DNA from: Candidatus Mediterraneibacter intestinigallinarum
GTDB taxonomy: Bacteria > Bacillota > Clostridia > Lachnospirales > Lachnospiraceae
Assembly: GCA_019119265.1 (NCBI GenBank)
Contig: DWXI01000070.1
Span: 1 to 42,373, forward strand
Reading direction: 5' to 3'
Length of the DNA stretch: 42,373 bases
Shown here: positions 35,358-42,373 of the stretch, piece after piece
How the letters are laid out: each line of letters begins with the position of its first letter
Numbering within the stretch: position 1 is the first letter of the stretch
The notes under the pieces: model-generated
What the model was told of the DNA's origin: nothing
The model's database searches: none
The model's input: only the letters and a program-made list of their open reading frames with translations
Made by a program: the position numbers and the translations under genes

Positions 35358-35386
35358 ATTATACCCTATTTATGATTTCCATTCAA
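35358..35386 (-). promoter_or_regulatory. Promoter of pfkA
   Basis: On the minus strand TTGAAT (35386-35381) is 17 nt before a consensus TATAAT (35363-35358). The start near 35351 gives a leader of about 119 nt. Confidence 0.75.
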
Positions 35387-35411
35387 CAAAAGTGAAACCT
35401 GAACTGTCACT

Positions 35412-36758
35412 TTATAATCTCTTCAGAAGCTCTTCTCTCTGCTCCTCATATCCCGGTTTTCCGAGCAGTGCGAACATGTTCTTCTTATAGCTCTCAACAC
35501 CCGGCTGATTGAACGGATTAACGCCGAGTAAATATCCGCTCACACCGCATGCGAACTCGAAGAAATAGAATAATTCGCCGAGATAGAATTCATTCTGCTC
35601 CGGGATCTTCACCATCAGGTTCGGAACATTACCGTCTGTGTGTGCGAGGATCGTACCGTTCATCGCACTCTTGTTGATAAAGTCGACATTCTTTCCTGCA
35701 AGATAGTTCAGGCCGTCCAGATCTACCGGCTCTTCATTGATAACGATCTCTTCCCTGGACTTTTCTACGTTGAGAACAGTCTCGAACAGGATTCTGTTGC
35801 CGTCCTGAATGAACTGACCCATGGAGTGCAGGTCTGTCGTAAGGTCTACAGACGCCGGGAAGATACCTTTCTGATCCTTGCCTTCACTCTCTCCATAGAG
35901 CTGTTTCCACCACTCGGACACATAGTGCAGGCTCGGCTCATAATTGGCAAGTACCTCTACTGTTTTACCCTTGCGCAGAAGAATATTTCTTACCGCCGCA
36001 TATTTCATCGCATCGTTGTCAGCGAAATCATTCTCGATCGCAGCCTTTCTTCCTGCAGCCGCGCCTTCCATCAGCTTATCGATGTCGGCTCCGCTCACAG
36101 CGATGGGAAGCAGTCCTACTGCCGTCAGTACGGAGAAACGTCCTCCTACGTCATCCGGCACTACAAAAGTCTCGTATCCTTCCTCTGTAGCCAGATTCTT
36201 AAGGGCTCCCTTCGCCCGGTCTGTCGTTGCATAGATTCTCTTTGCAGCTTCCTCTTTGCCGTATTTCTTCTCCAGGATCTCTTTAAATACGCGGAACGCG
36301 ATAGCAGGTTCTGTTGTAGTGCCGGATTTGGAGATCATATTGATAGAGAAATCTCTGTCTCCGACAACGTCGATCAGATCTTTGATATAAGTACTGCTGA
36401 TGCTGTTTCCTACATAATAGATCTCCGGAGCCTTGCGGATCTCTTTCGATACCACATTTGCAAAAGAATGTCCGAGGAACTCAATGGCCGCTCTGGCTCC
36501 CAGGTAGGATCCGCCGATGCCGATCACGAGAAGCACTTCCGAATCCTCACGAATCTTCTCTGCCGCTTTTTTGATACGTGCGAATTCCTCTTTGTCATAA
36601 TCAACCGGAAGGTCGATCCATCCCAGAAAATCATTTCCCGCACCGGTCTTTGCAAGGAGCTTGTCCTTTGCCTGTGCAGCAAGTTCACTCATATACTGCA
36701 TCTCATGCTCCTGTACAAAACTGCATGCCTTTGAATAGTCAAATGTTACTTTGCTCAT
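35412..36758 (-). CDS. pgi: Glucose-6-phosphate isomerase
   Basis: Interconverts glucose-6-phosphate and fructose-6-phosphate (448 residues). Landmarks are [13 protein letters not shown] (~78-90), the phosphate-binding [27 protein letters not shown] (signature 1), [33 protein letters not shown] and a C-terminal [13 protein letters not shown] with the catalytic Lys/Gln region. Its shorter, Bacillus-type length is normal. Two adjacent ATGs (36761 and 36758) are possible; AAGGA spacing favours 36758, and a longer frame to 36824 lacks a site. pfkA follows after 179 bp, on its own promoter. Confidence 0.96.
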   Translation of the reverse strand: MSKVTFDYSKACSFVQEHEMQYMSELAAQAKDKLLAKTGAGNDFLGWIDLPVDYDKEEFARIKKAAEKIREDSEVLLVIGIGGSYLGARAAIEFLGHSFANVVSKEIRKAPEIYYVGNSISSTYIKDLIDVVGDRDFSINMISKSGTTTEPAIAFRVFKEILEKKYGKEEAAKRIYATTDRAKGALKNLATEEGYETFVVPDDVGGRFSVLTAVGLLPIAVSGADIDKLMEGAAAGRKAAIENDFADNDAMKYAAVRNILLRKGKTVEVLANYEPSLHYVSEWWKQLYGESEGKDQKGIFPASVDLTTDLHSMGQFIQDGNRILFETVLNVEKSREEIVINEEPVDLDGLNYLAGKNVDFINKSAMNGTILAHTDGNVPNLMVKIPEQNEFYLGELFYFFEFACGVSGYLLGVNPFNQPGVESYKKNMFALLGKPGYEEQREELLKRL

Positions 36759-36850
36759 CATTATCCTTCCTCTCTGATATCCTTCAATATCAATGTCATC
36801 ATTTGAAGCACGACGCCGGCGCATACGGCCGCTGCCGAAACTCTATGCAT

Positions 36851-36879
36851 ATTTTACCAAATCTGTATACCGTATTCAA
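36851..36879 (-). promoter_or_regulatory. Promoter of pgi
   Basis: On the minus strand TTGAAT (36879-36874) is 17 nt before TAAAAT (36856-36851), preceded by TGG, an extended -10. The leader is about 85 nt. Confidence 0.75.
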
Positions 36880-36922
36880 GTTAAAAGAAGATTTTGTAAC
36901 AGTTCTATAAACGGGCGTACTG

Positions 36923-37951
36923 TCACGCCAGGAATTCTTCCAGTATCTGACGGATCGCCTCCTCCCTCAGTGCAGGCCTGTCATCATCTGTTCCGGTCTG
37001 CGCCGCATGACGCAACGCTTCACGGGCAGTTTCCCCTTTCTCATTATTCCTTGGTTCGCCTTCGATATTGATAGACAGTCCTCCTTTCCCGTTTTCCCTG
37101 CGCCCTGACGGTTCTGAAGACTGCCTTGTCGTCCTGACTGTTCTTACATTTCTCAGACTATGTTCCCCGGTGCGGGATTCCTGACTTTCATATTCTGCAT
37201 CTCCCCCTGACGGATCCGGCCCTGCCGCTCTGGTTCCTTCTGTCTGAACAGTCTGGACAGGTGCATCAGCTCCGGCATAAACCTCCTGTCCATCGGCTCC
37301 GGCCAATACCGGATTCCCCGAAGCATTTCTGTCTGTTCCGCGGCTTCTTCCGCTTCCTGCCGTCTGGAACTTATTCTTTCCATTTCCTTCTGCAGATATA
37401 ACATCTATAAATTCCCTTTCTCTGGCGCTCTGCCTGCGCAGCCGGAATGTACAGATATTTTCGAGGTAATCTACCATATACATCTTGATCGCATTCACCT
37501 TGTACGGTTCATCGCTCAGACGCATGATCACCATGAGCAGAACTGTCTCTGCCGTTCCCGCAGCAATATATTGATAAACGGATTCCGAGAATCCGGAATA
37601 AAAGTAAAGTACTGACGCCCCGAGTGCAGCCAGTATCCCGGCAAACCAGACAGATAATATCTCAATCTGCCTCCATGTATGTATGCGGAATAAAAACCCG
37701 CGATATTCATAAATATATTTTTCCACAAACGCATCAATGTTTTCCACAGAATCCCGGATCATACATGCGTGTTCGTATTTTGCTCTTACCAGCTTTATCA
37801 GTTTGTGCGTGCTCTTCGGCATGTTTCCTGCCGCCCTCACCAGCCTGTGCAAAGTCAGATGATTGACGATCTTAGCAAAAATCCCCAATACACCGACCGC
37901 TGCCATCAGATATGTAATGACACTGGTATCCGCTGCCAATCCTTCTAACAT
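36923..37951 (-). CDS. Membrane protein of unknown function
   Basis: A 342-residue protein. Residues 8-30 form a first helix (TSVITYLMAAVGVLGIFAKI). A basic amphipathic section with HLTLHRLVRAAGNMPKSTHKLI follows, then two more helices (LSVWFAGILAALGASVLYFY and YIAAGTAETVLLMVIM). The C-terminal half is hydrophilic and probably disordered, rich in Gly, Arg, Glu and Ser, ending in an amphipathic helix (ALREEAIRQILEEFL). I do not recognise the family, although similar proteins occur in Lachnospiraceae. GGAGGG is eight bases before the ATG at 37951; an upstream in-frame ATG at 38005 falls on the -10 box. The N-terminal part is well conserved in style, while the tail uses many rare Arg codons. Confidence 0.7.
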   Translation of the reverse strand: MLEGLAADTSVITYLMAAVGVLGIFAKIVNHLTLHRLVRAAGNMPKSTHKLIKLVRAKYEHACMIRDSVENIDAFVEKYIYEYRGFLFRIHTWRQIEILSVWFAGILAALGASVLYFYSGFSESVYQYIAAGTAETVLLMVIMRLSDEPYKVNAIKMYMVDYLENICTFRLRRQSAREREFIDVISAEGNGKNKFQTAGSGRSRGTDRNASGNPVLAGADGQEVYAGADAPVQTVQTEGTRAAGPDPSGGDAEYESQESRTGEHSLRNVRTVRTTRQSSEPSGRRENGKGGLSINIEGEPRNNEKGETAREALRHAAQTGTDDDRPALREEAIRQILEEFLA

Positions 37952-38003
37952 AGCAAACCCTCCTGTTTTATGAATTACCCACAATGTTCTTGTGTTTGTG
38001 GTC

Positions 38004-38032
38004 ATTATAGTCCATCACAGGCGGGTTGTCCG
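38004..38032 (-). promoter_or_regulatory. Promoter of the 36923-37951 gene
   Basis: On the minus strand CGGACA (38032-38027) is 17 nt before a consensus TATAAT (38009-38004). The -35 keeps only the GACA part. Confidence 0.55.
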
Positions 38033-38240
38033 CAAAAACCGTTCTACATATTTCTACATCGGGCGGCTCCTTGTTCTGGATTTTCTGTCGTCTGAAATTA
38101 AGTCTTAAATACCTGAGATTTTCCCTGAAATCGTTCAGGGAGAACAGTTTTGCTTTCATAATAAAGGCCGACTTGCCCTGTTATATGCCGTTGTCACATC
38201 CGGTCATAGCAGGGCGAAAGATGGGGGATAAAAATTGGGG

Positions 38241-38402
38241 GTAACAGTTCAGCCATCAGGGATGGAGGGGAGATTTATGCTTGCATAAGAATCGGCCCGC
38301 TCCATCCCTGATGAGCTAAGCGCCTGTCCATGAGTAAAACAGTGGCGATAGCCACAATAAGCACGAAGTGCGGTTTTACGAATAGCGCGGCTGAACTGTT
38401 AC
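38241..38402. repeat. 162-bp element with 14-bp terminal inverted repeats and internal hairpins
   Basis: The ends are perfect 14-bp inverted repeats of GTAACAGTTCAGCC (38241-38254 and 38389-38402). Inside, CATCAGGGATGGAG (38254-38267) pairs with 38300-38313, enclosing TTATGC/GCATAA (38275-38288). GTGGC/GCCAC (38342-38355) and GCAC/GTGC (38361-38371) form two further small hairpins. The nested multi-stem form would fold as DNA or RNA. No protein is encoded. It ends 14 bp before the -35 of the TSCPD gene. Likely a MITE-like repeat; other genomic copies were not checkable. Confidence 0.7.
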
Positions 38403-38416
38403 AAGTTCACCCCTCA

Positions 38417-38445
38417 TTGAATTTTCTTCTTTCATTTGCTATAAT
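38417..38445 (+). promoter_or_regulatory. Promoter of the TSCPD gene
   Basis: TTGAAT (38417-38422) is 17 nt before a consensus TATAAT (38440-38445), with TGC directly ahead (an extended -10). The start lies near 38452 and the leader is about 30 nt. Confidence 0.8.
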
Positions 38446-38482
38446 GGCTTCTGTTACAAAAGACAGCAGGAGGTGTCAGAAG

Positions 38483-38725
38483 ATGGATTATAAGCCAAAG
38501 GGCGTCTGTTCCCAGCAGATTCATTTTGACATAATAGATAACAAAGTAAGAAACGTTTCTTTCGTCGGCGGCTGCCACGGAAATCTGCAGGGAATCTCAC
38601 GTCTGATCGAAGGAATGGATGTAAACGAGGCAATCTCACGCATCGATGGAATCAAATGCGGTTTCAAGTCAACATCCTGCCCGGATCAGCTCGCACAGGC
38701 ATTAAAACAGGCAGTCGGTCAATAG
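38483..38725 (+). CDS. TSCPD domain protein (TIGR03905-type)
   Basis: An 80-residue single-domain protein with the TSCPD fold. It has the motifs KGVCSQQIHFDI, FVGGCHGNLQGISRLIEGM, IDGIKCGFKSTSCPDQLAQAL. The conserved Cys residues (of VCSQ, GGCHGN, IKCG and TSCPDQ) are all present. Related domains occur at the C-terminus of some ribonucleotide reductases, and stand-alone copies are of unknown function. The ATG at 38483 has AGGAGG nine bases upstream. The upstream reading frame through the repeat is not coding. Confidence 0.88.
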   Translation: MDYKPKGVCSQQIHFDIIDNKVRNVSFVGGCHGNLQGISRLIEGMDVNEAISRIDGIKCGFKSTSCPDQLAQALKQAVGQ

Positions 38726-38800
38726 CCGGCTGCCTTCGTCTTTTATCGTTGAATTTTTTCCCTGAACATGGGATAATAAATATTGATCAAAATGAAAAGG

Positions 38801-38949
38801 TCCTCCATTAAGCCCTGAGAGCAGCCGCCATATGTATCGCCGTTTATTTGTGGTGTTTCCTCGGAACAGGTTCTCAAATTTATATTAATCTGATTGTTAA
38901 TAGTTTCCGTGGCGCACAGTGGCGGCTGCTCTCAGGGTTTAATGGAGGA
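38801..38949. repeat. 149-bp element with 30-bp terminal inverted repeats
   Basis: The 30-nt arms (38801-38830 and 38920-38949) differ at one position, which in a plus-strand RNA is a G-U pair. They enclose 89 bp of AT-rich DNA without an open frame. The element occupies the gap between the TSCPD gene and the convergent DUF6147 gene. Structure and size suit a MITE or the joined ends of a lost insertion sequence. No target duplication is evident at the borders. Confidence 0.7.
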
Positions 38950-38970
38950 TTAAGTTTTAATTATGAATCC

Positions 38971-39468
38971 TTATGGAAGGAGGATTCCATTTGTAACGGA
39001 TGCAGTTTCATCGTAGGGATAGTCGTCGTAGTCTCCGGCGATGTGCTGGGAACGAACACGGTAGTAATATCCTCTGTCTACTTTTACAGAATCTGCTGTG
39101 GACATATAGTCTGCGTTCTCAGCTTCTTCTGCCCATGCATATACAAATCCCCAATTTCCTGTTTCCTCATTATATCTCTCTACATAGACTAACGTGGCCA
39201 TATAATCTACTGTCTGATTTGCCGTTGTTGATGCATAGGCATAAACTCTCGTTAGTCCAGCTTTTGATATGGTAGACACACCCGTCATCAGATACTCTCC
39301 CTTCGCCATAGGCGGATGGGAGTAGCCTGTTGAGCTGTCTTCTGTCGTCAGATAAGATCCATCTACAATCTGCGGCTCTGAATCTGAGGTTTCCGCATTT
39401 ACTACAGAACCCGCCATCACAACGCAAAGAGCTATGATACTAAATAATGATAAAATACGTTTTTTCAT
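38971..39468 (-). CDS. Secreted DUF6147 family protein
   Basis: A 165-residue exported protein with a signal peptide at 1-25 (KKRILSLFSIIALCVVMAGS, cleavage after VVNA). The mature domain is beta-rich with aromatic residues: TRVYAYASTTANQTVDYM, TGNWGFVYAWAEEAENADYM, DRGYYYRVRSQHIAGD. These segments match the Clostridia family DUF6147, whose function is unknown. The ATG has AGGGG eight bases upstream. It follows the DUF4367 gene by 80 bp in the same direction and may be part of a sigma-factor-linked envelope response (inference). Confidence 0.8.
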   Translation of the reverse strand: MKKRILSLFSIIALCVVMAGSVVNAETSDSEPQIVDGSYLTTEDSSTGYSHPPMAKGEYLMTGVSTISKAGLTRVYAYASTTANQTVDYMATLVYVERYNEETGNWGFVYAWAEEAENADYMSTADSVKVDRGYYYRVRSQHIAGDYDDYPYDETASVTNGILLP

Positions 39469-39494
39469 TTGTTTTCCCCTGCTTATTTTTATCT

Positions 39495-39527
39495 AAATTA
39501 TCAGTTTCTAATAAATAAACAACTGAT
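39495..39527 (-). promoter_or_regulatory. Candidate promoter with inverted repeat
   Basis: On the minus strand TTGTTT (39522-39517) is 16 nt before TAATTT (39500-39495). The half-sites ATCAGTT (39500-39506) and AACTGAT (39521-39527) overlap both elements, an operator-like layout. Confidence 0.4.
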
Positions 39528-39548
39528 TGGAGAAAAACTTACGCGTTT

Positions 39549-40322
39549 TTATATAAAAATTATATTTTTTATAATTTTATTAAATTCTTCTTTTTCCATA
39601 ACTCCCATAATCTGGTATTGTGCATCTCTGTATTCTGTTTCAGCTACATATCTGATGCGTTCTGTCTCCTCCAGTAAATATCCAGTAATATGGAATATAA
39701 TACCATTATTAAGCTCAATATCATATCCATCAATTATAGTATCTACTTCTATTTGCCCAAGAGAAGAATCCGTATCATTCATATACATAGAATATTGAAT
39801 ATTTTGTCCATCATATTTATATAATAGCATTGCCCTGTTTTGAGATTCGTCTATTTCATAATCCGTTAATTCCATACCTTCTGGCAAATACATTAGCCTT
39901 AATGCTATAATTCCTAATTTATCTGTAATATCTTTATATATCTGAACCTCATCCAAATCCTTTGTCTCCTGAGAATCCATCTCTTCAACATCAATGTACG
40001 ATAAATTCTCATCCCCCATAACTCTATCCCACAACACCTTCCAATACGACTTACTCCCCGTACCGGTTATCACACTTCCGCACACAAGAACAAGCACAGC
40101 CGCAAGCGCCAGGAATAACCGGCGTTTTTTCTTGCTGCGGTGCACGACTTTTTTGATCCTTTTATCGTATTCGTACTCCTGTATTTTATTGAAGAGAGAA
40201 GTTTCCATATCGTCAGACACTTTGATATCGTCGAGATCCTCTCTGGATTCGACTTCCTTTTCTATCTCCTGTGCTTCTCTGTCTACTTCTTCTTTCAGTG
40301 ATAACTTTTTCAGTTCTTTCAT
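39549..40322 (-). CDS. DUF4367 domain protein (anti-sigma-like)
   Basis: A 257-residue protein with a cytoplasmic acidic/basic N-terminus (KEEVDREAQEIEKEVESRED), one membrane helix (LFLALAAVLVLVCGSVITG, ~69-87) and an extracytoplasmic DUF4367 domain with the motif YLPEGMELTDYEI (~143-155) and a C-terminal IQYSMYMNDTDSS region. Proteins of this plan are usually encoded beside ECF sigma factors and may hold them as anti-sigma partners. Here a sigma-factor gene lies 1.2 kb away, separated by murG on the other strand. The ribosome binding site AAAGGTG is six bases before the ATG. Confidence 0.82.
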   Translation of the reverse strand: MKELKKLSLKEEVDREAQEIEKEVESREDLDDIKVSDDMETSLFNKIQEYEYDKRIKKVVHRSKKKRRLFLALAAVLVLVCGSVITGTGSKSYWKVLWDRVMGDENLSYIDVEEMDSQETKDLDEVQIYKDITDKLGIIALRLMYLPEGMELTDYEIDESQNRAMLLYKYDGQNIQYSMYMNDTDSSLGQIEVDTIIDGYDIELNNGIIFHITGYLLEETERIRYVAETEYRDAQYQIMGVMEKEEFNKIIKNIIFI

Positions 40323-40353
40323 TCTTTACACCTTTTACTGTCCTATCTTTTCC

Positions 40354-40381
40354 TTGACTTTTCATCAAATAAGGTTAAGAT
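40354..40381 (+). promoter_or_regulatory. Candidate promoter of murG
   Basis: TTGACT (40354-40359) is 16 nt before TAAGAT (40376-40381). It is a moderate match; the leader would be about 30 nt. Confidence 0.4.
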
Positions 40382-40420
40382 GAAATTAGTTTTAATACGA
40401 TTATTTCTGGAGGTTGTTTT

Positions 40421-41491
40421 ATGAAACGAATCATTCTGACCGGCGGAGGCACCGCCGGACATGTTACCCCTAATATCGCCCTGATTCCCAAACTCAGAGA
40501 TCTGGGATACGACATTCAATATATCGGCTCATACAATGGCATAGAGAAGGAACTCATCGAACCCTTCGGAATTCCTTATCACGGAATCTCTTCAGGCAAA
40601 CTGCGCCGCTATTTCAGTGTACAGAACTTCACAGATCCTTTCCGTGTAGTAAAAGGTTTTTCTGAAGCCCGCAAACTGATCAAAGACCTGAAACCCGACG
40701 TGATCTTCTCCAAAGGGGGATTTGTCTCTGTTCCTGTCGTCCTGGCTGGAAAGCGATGCAAAGTTCCGGTGATCATCCACGAATCGGATATGACGCCCGG
40801 ACTTGCGAACAAGATAGCGATTCCTTCAGCGGTCAAAGTCTGCTGTAACTTTCCTGAGACACTGGACAGCCTTCCGAAAGGCAAAGCAGTCCTCACAGGT
40901 TCTCCCATCCGTCAGGAACTCCTGTCAGGGAACAAGATTGCCGCCATGGATATGTGCGGGTTTACCGCTGACAAACCTGTCATCCTCGTGATCGGCGGAA
41001 GTCTCGGTTCCGTGATCGTTAACAATGCGGTTCGCAAAAGCCTGCCCCGGTTACTGGAGAAATTCCAGATCATTCATCTCTGCGGCAAAGGCAAAACAGA
41101 CGATTCCTTAAATGATACAAAAGGCTACTGTCAGTTCGAATACATCCGCGATGAGCTCCGGGATATTTTCGCCCTTGCAGATATCGTGATCTCAAGAGCC
41201 GGAGCAAACGCCATATGTGAACTGCTGGCGCTTCGGAAACCGAATCTTCTGATCCCGCTCTCCGCAAAAGCAAGCCGGGGAGATCAGATACTGAATGCAC
41301 GTTCCTTCGAACGTCAGGGATTCAGCATGGTCATCGAGGAGGAAGATCTTACGGAGGATTCTCTCGTATCATCTGTACTTGATCTCTATGAGAACCGCGG
41401 ATCTTATATCGACGCCATGAGGAACTCCGATCAGCAGGATTCCATCGATACGATCATTTCTCTGATCGAGGAATCTGCATCCGGAAAATAA
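40421..41491 (+). CDS. murG: MurG: UDP-GlcNAc lipid I N-acetylglucosaminyltransferase
   Basis: Adds GlcNAc to lipid I to give lipid II, at the cytoplasmic membrane face (356 residues). The GT28 motifs are clear: glycine loop GGGTAGHVTPN (~8-18), HESDMTPGLANKIAI (~120), the donor-site VIGGSLGSVIVN (~190) and SRAGANAICELLALRKPNLLIPL with the RGDQ-containing segment (~255-290). GGAGG is seven bases upstream. It stands apart from any division/cell-wall cluster, on the strand opposite to its neighbours, between an ECF sigma factor and a DUF4367 gene. Isolated murG homologues of this clade are frequent in Lachnospiraceae, so a second copy may exist in the dcw cluster. Confidence 0.93.
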   Translation: MKRIILTGGGTAGHVTPNIALIPKLRDLGYDIQYIGSYNGIEKELIEPFGIPYHGISSGKLRRYFSVQNFTDPFRVVKGFSEARKLIKDLKPDVIFSKGGFVSVPVVLAGKRCKVPVIIHESDMTPGLANKIAIPSAVKVCCNFPETLDSLPKGKAVLTGSPIRQELLSGNKIAAMDMCGFTADKPVILVIGGSLGSVIVNNAVRKSLPRLLEKFQIIHLCGKGKTDDSLNDTKGYCQFEYIRDELRDIFALADIVISRAGANAICELLALRKPNLLIPLSAKASRGDQILNARSFERQGFSMVIEEEDLTEDSLVSSVLDLYENRGSYIDAMRNSDQQDSIDTIISLIEESASGK

Positions 41492-41518
41492 ACTCTTTCC
41501 TGATTCCACTTTATTGCC

Positions 41519-41545
41519 GGCAGGTGTCTGAAAAAGATGCCTGCC
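41519..41545. terminator. Bidirectional terminator between murG and the sigma-factor gene
   Basis: An 11-bp stem with two central mismatches (41519-41529 with 41535-41545) and loop GAAAA. On the plus strand TGTTCTTT follows. It lies between convergent genes. Confidence 0.65.
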
Positions 41546-41554
41546 TGTTCTTTA

Positions 41555-42103
41555 TCAGTCTTTTCTGATCATTTCTTCATATTCCGCACCATAAGTTTTG
41601 GCAATCCACTTCTTTGCCCTGTGCAGAACCGCATGAAGCACGCTTAGACGTATATTCATTGTCTCCGCCACTTTTGTCTGAGGGATATCCATATAATAAG
41701 ACAGAAATATTGCCTCATACCACCTGGGATTTTTCTCCATCAGCCCTTCCATTATCTCATCATGAAGCCTGTTTTTCTCACGTTCCAGTTCATTTTCAGC
41801 ATATTCTGCTTCTGTACTCTCTCTGTATGGCTCCTCAGGATGTTCCTCGCTGTCCATGCTGAGAACCTCATGACTATATTTCTTTCTGTAATTCAAGGCT
41901 GTATTCTTTGCAGTTGTGAAAAGCCATGCAGATACATTTCCTCTTTTGAAATCGTCAAATTTCATGTACAGTTTCAGAAAAGTATCCTGAGTAATGTCTT
42001 CTGCCGCATCGTAATTGTCACCTGAATAAATGTACGCTACTTTCAGGACGAGATTCTTATATTTCTCATAAATCTCGTTAAATTCACGATTACCTGTCAA
42101 CAT
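41555..42103 (-). CDS. ECF-type RNA polymerase sigma factor
   Basis: A 182-residue sigma-70 family factor. Region 2 reads EFNEIYEKYKNLVLKVAYIY, then AAEDITQDTFLKLYMKFDDF and SAWLFTTAKNTALNYRKK. An acidic linker (~85-110) leads to region 4 (YEAIFLSYYMDIPQTKVAET with RAKKWIAKTYG), whose helix-turn-helix recognises the -35. The layout is that of an ECF factor. Its usual DUF4367 partner may be the gene at 39549-40322, across murG. GGAG is five bases before the ATG, and the HIT gene ends 12 bp upstream in the same direction. Confidence 0.9.
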   Translation of the reverse strand: MLTGNREFNEIYEKYKNLVLKVAYIYSGDNYDAAEDITQDTFLKLYMKFDDFKRGNVSAWLFTTAKNTALNYRKKYSHEVLSMDSEEHPEEPYRESTEAEYAENELEREKNRLHDEIMEGLMEKNPRWYEAIFLSYYMDIPQTKVAETMNIRLSVLHAVLHRAKKWIAKTYGAEYEEMIRKD

Positions 42104-42115
42104 AATTACTCCGGT

Positions 42116-42373
42116 TTACTTCATTTTATCCAGTATCTCGTTCTTCACTTCTTCGGTCAACTCGCCGACCTTCCATTCCAGCCCCACCTGGTCTCCTTTA
42201 TACCTTGGAATCAGATGCATATGGAAGTGAAATACCGTCTGGCCGGCGCATTCTTCGTTGTTCTGCACAATATTGTATCCGTCACAGCCAAGCACGTCCG
42301 TCATCTTCTTTACCATCTTTTTTGCAAGCACCATTGCCTTTGCCGCCACTTCCTCGTCGATGTCATATAAGTT
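42116..42373 (-). CDS. HIT family protein (partial)
   Basis: The C-terminal 85 codons of a histidine-triad nucleotide hydrolase; the 5' part runs off the window, and the frame stays open to the last base. The triad FHFHMHLIPRY, plus the upstream GCDGYNIVQNNEECAGQ loop, places it in the Hint/FHIT group that hydrolyses nucleoside phosphoramidates or dinucleoside polyphosphates. An internal GTG at 42349 is not a start, since the sequence ahead (LYDIDEE) is family-like. The sigma-factor gene follows after 12 bp, so the two are probably co-transcribed. Confidence 0.93.
   Translation of the reverse strand, partial: NLYDIDEEVAAKAMVLAKKMVKKMTDVLGCDGYNIVQNNEECAGQTVFHFHMHLIPRYKGDQVGLEWKVGELTEEVKNEILDKMK

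Noticed and set aside
35640-36734. A 364-codon plus-strand frame antisense to pgi
   Set aside because: A shadow of pgi, which is unambiguous; no start signal or protein-like motif.
37968-38159. A 63-codon minus-strand frame upstream of the 36923-37951 gene
   Set aside because: No ribosome binding site, and it spans the promoter of the downstream gene.

Overview
The window looks like a chromosomal segment of a Lachnospiraceae-type gut Firmicute (class Clostridia). The grounds are AGGAGG-type ribosome binding sites on nearly every gene, sigma-A promoters, a GlgC/GlgD glycogen pair, a transketolase split into two subunits, a circularly permuted GH3 beta-glucosidase, and lineage-typical families (DUF5711, DUF4367, DUF6147, TIGR03905-type TSCPD). 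No rRNA, CRISPR array, complete transposase or phage module is visible. Most of it is core metabolism and housekeeping, broken by small palindromic repeats and one decayed block. Family assignments rest on motif recognition, since no search could be run.

Layout. 1-500: the tail of an Rpn/PD-(D/E)XK transposase-like gene and a bidirectional terminator. 500-4720 (minus): a MarR regulator with an overlapping promoter/operator, then two ABC half-transporters forming a probable heterodimeric exporter. 4900-7154 (plus): glgC-glgD. 7155-8714: a palindromic repeat and an AAA/DUF4143 ATPase. 8872-11145 (minus): an aconitase-family hydratase. 11261-18399 (minus): a tightly packed run of diguanylate cyclase, permuted GH3 beta-glucosidase, DUF3810 metalloprotease-like membrane protein, lipoprotein and zinc-ribbon membrane protein. 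18406-18451 holds two interleaved divergent promoters; the plus one drives a glycine-rich membrane protein. 19434-19997: MnmM-type tRNA methyltransferase.

20085-22132 is a graveyard: pieces of a sensor kinase, a YfhO-type membrane protein, a phosphodiester glycosidase and a family-2 glycosyltransferase surround one small membrane protein that seems intact, followed by a 5'-truncated Fe-S aldo/keto reductase. 22222-23670: an AlbA_2 (Schlafen-like) ATP-binding regulator whose consensus promoter lies inside an array of TTGACnCGAT half-sites. 23836-24002: tRNA-Asn and tRNA-Ala. 24076-27499 (minus): CvpA, DUF5711 and a LysM protein with a degenerate JAMM domain.

27681-36758 (minus) is a central-carbon block: pgi, pfkA, [dnaX-ybaB-recR], a LacI regulator, transaldolase and split transketolase, so glycolysis and the non-oxidative pentose phosphate pathway flank a replication/repair trio. 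36923-42373: a membrane protein, two strongly palindromic elements around a TSCPD protein, a secreted DUF6147 protein, DUF4367, murG on the opposite strand, an ECF sigma factor and the 3' part of a HIT-family gene.

No wholly new multi-gene system is evident. The items most worth a second look are the palindromic elements, the AlbA_2 operator array, the JAMM-like/LysM protein and the degraded surface-glycan locus.
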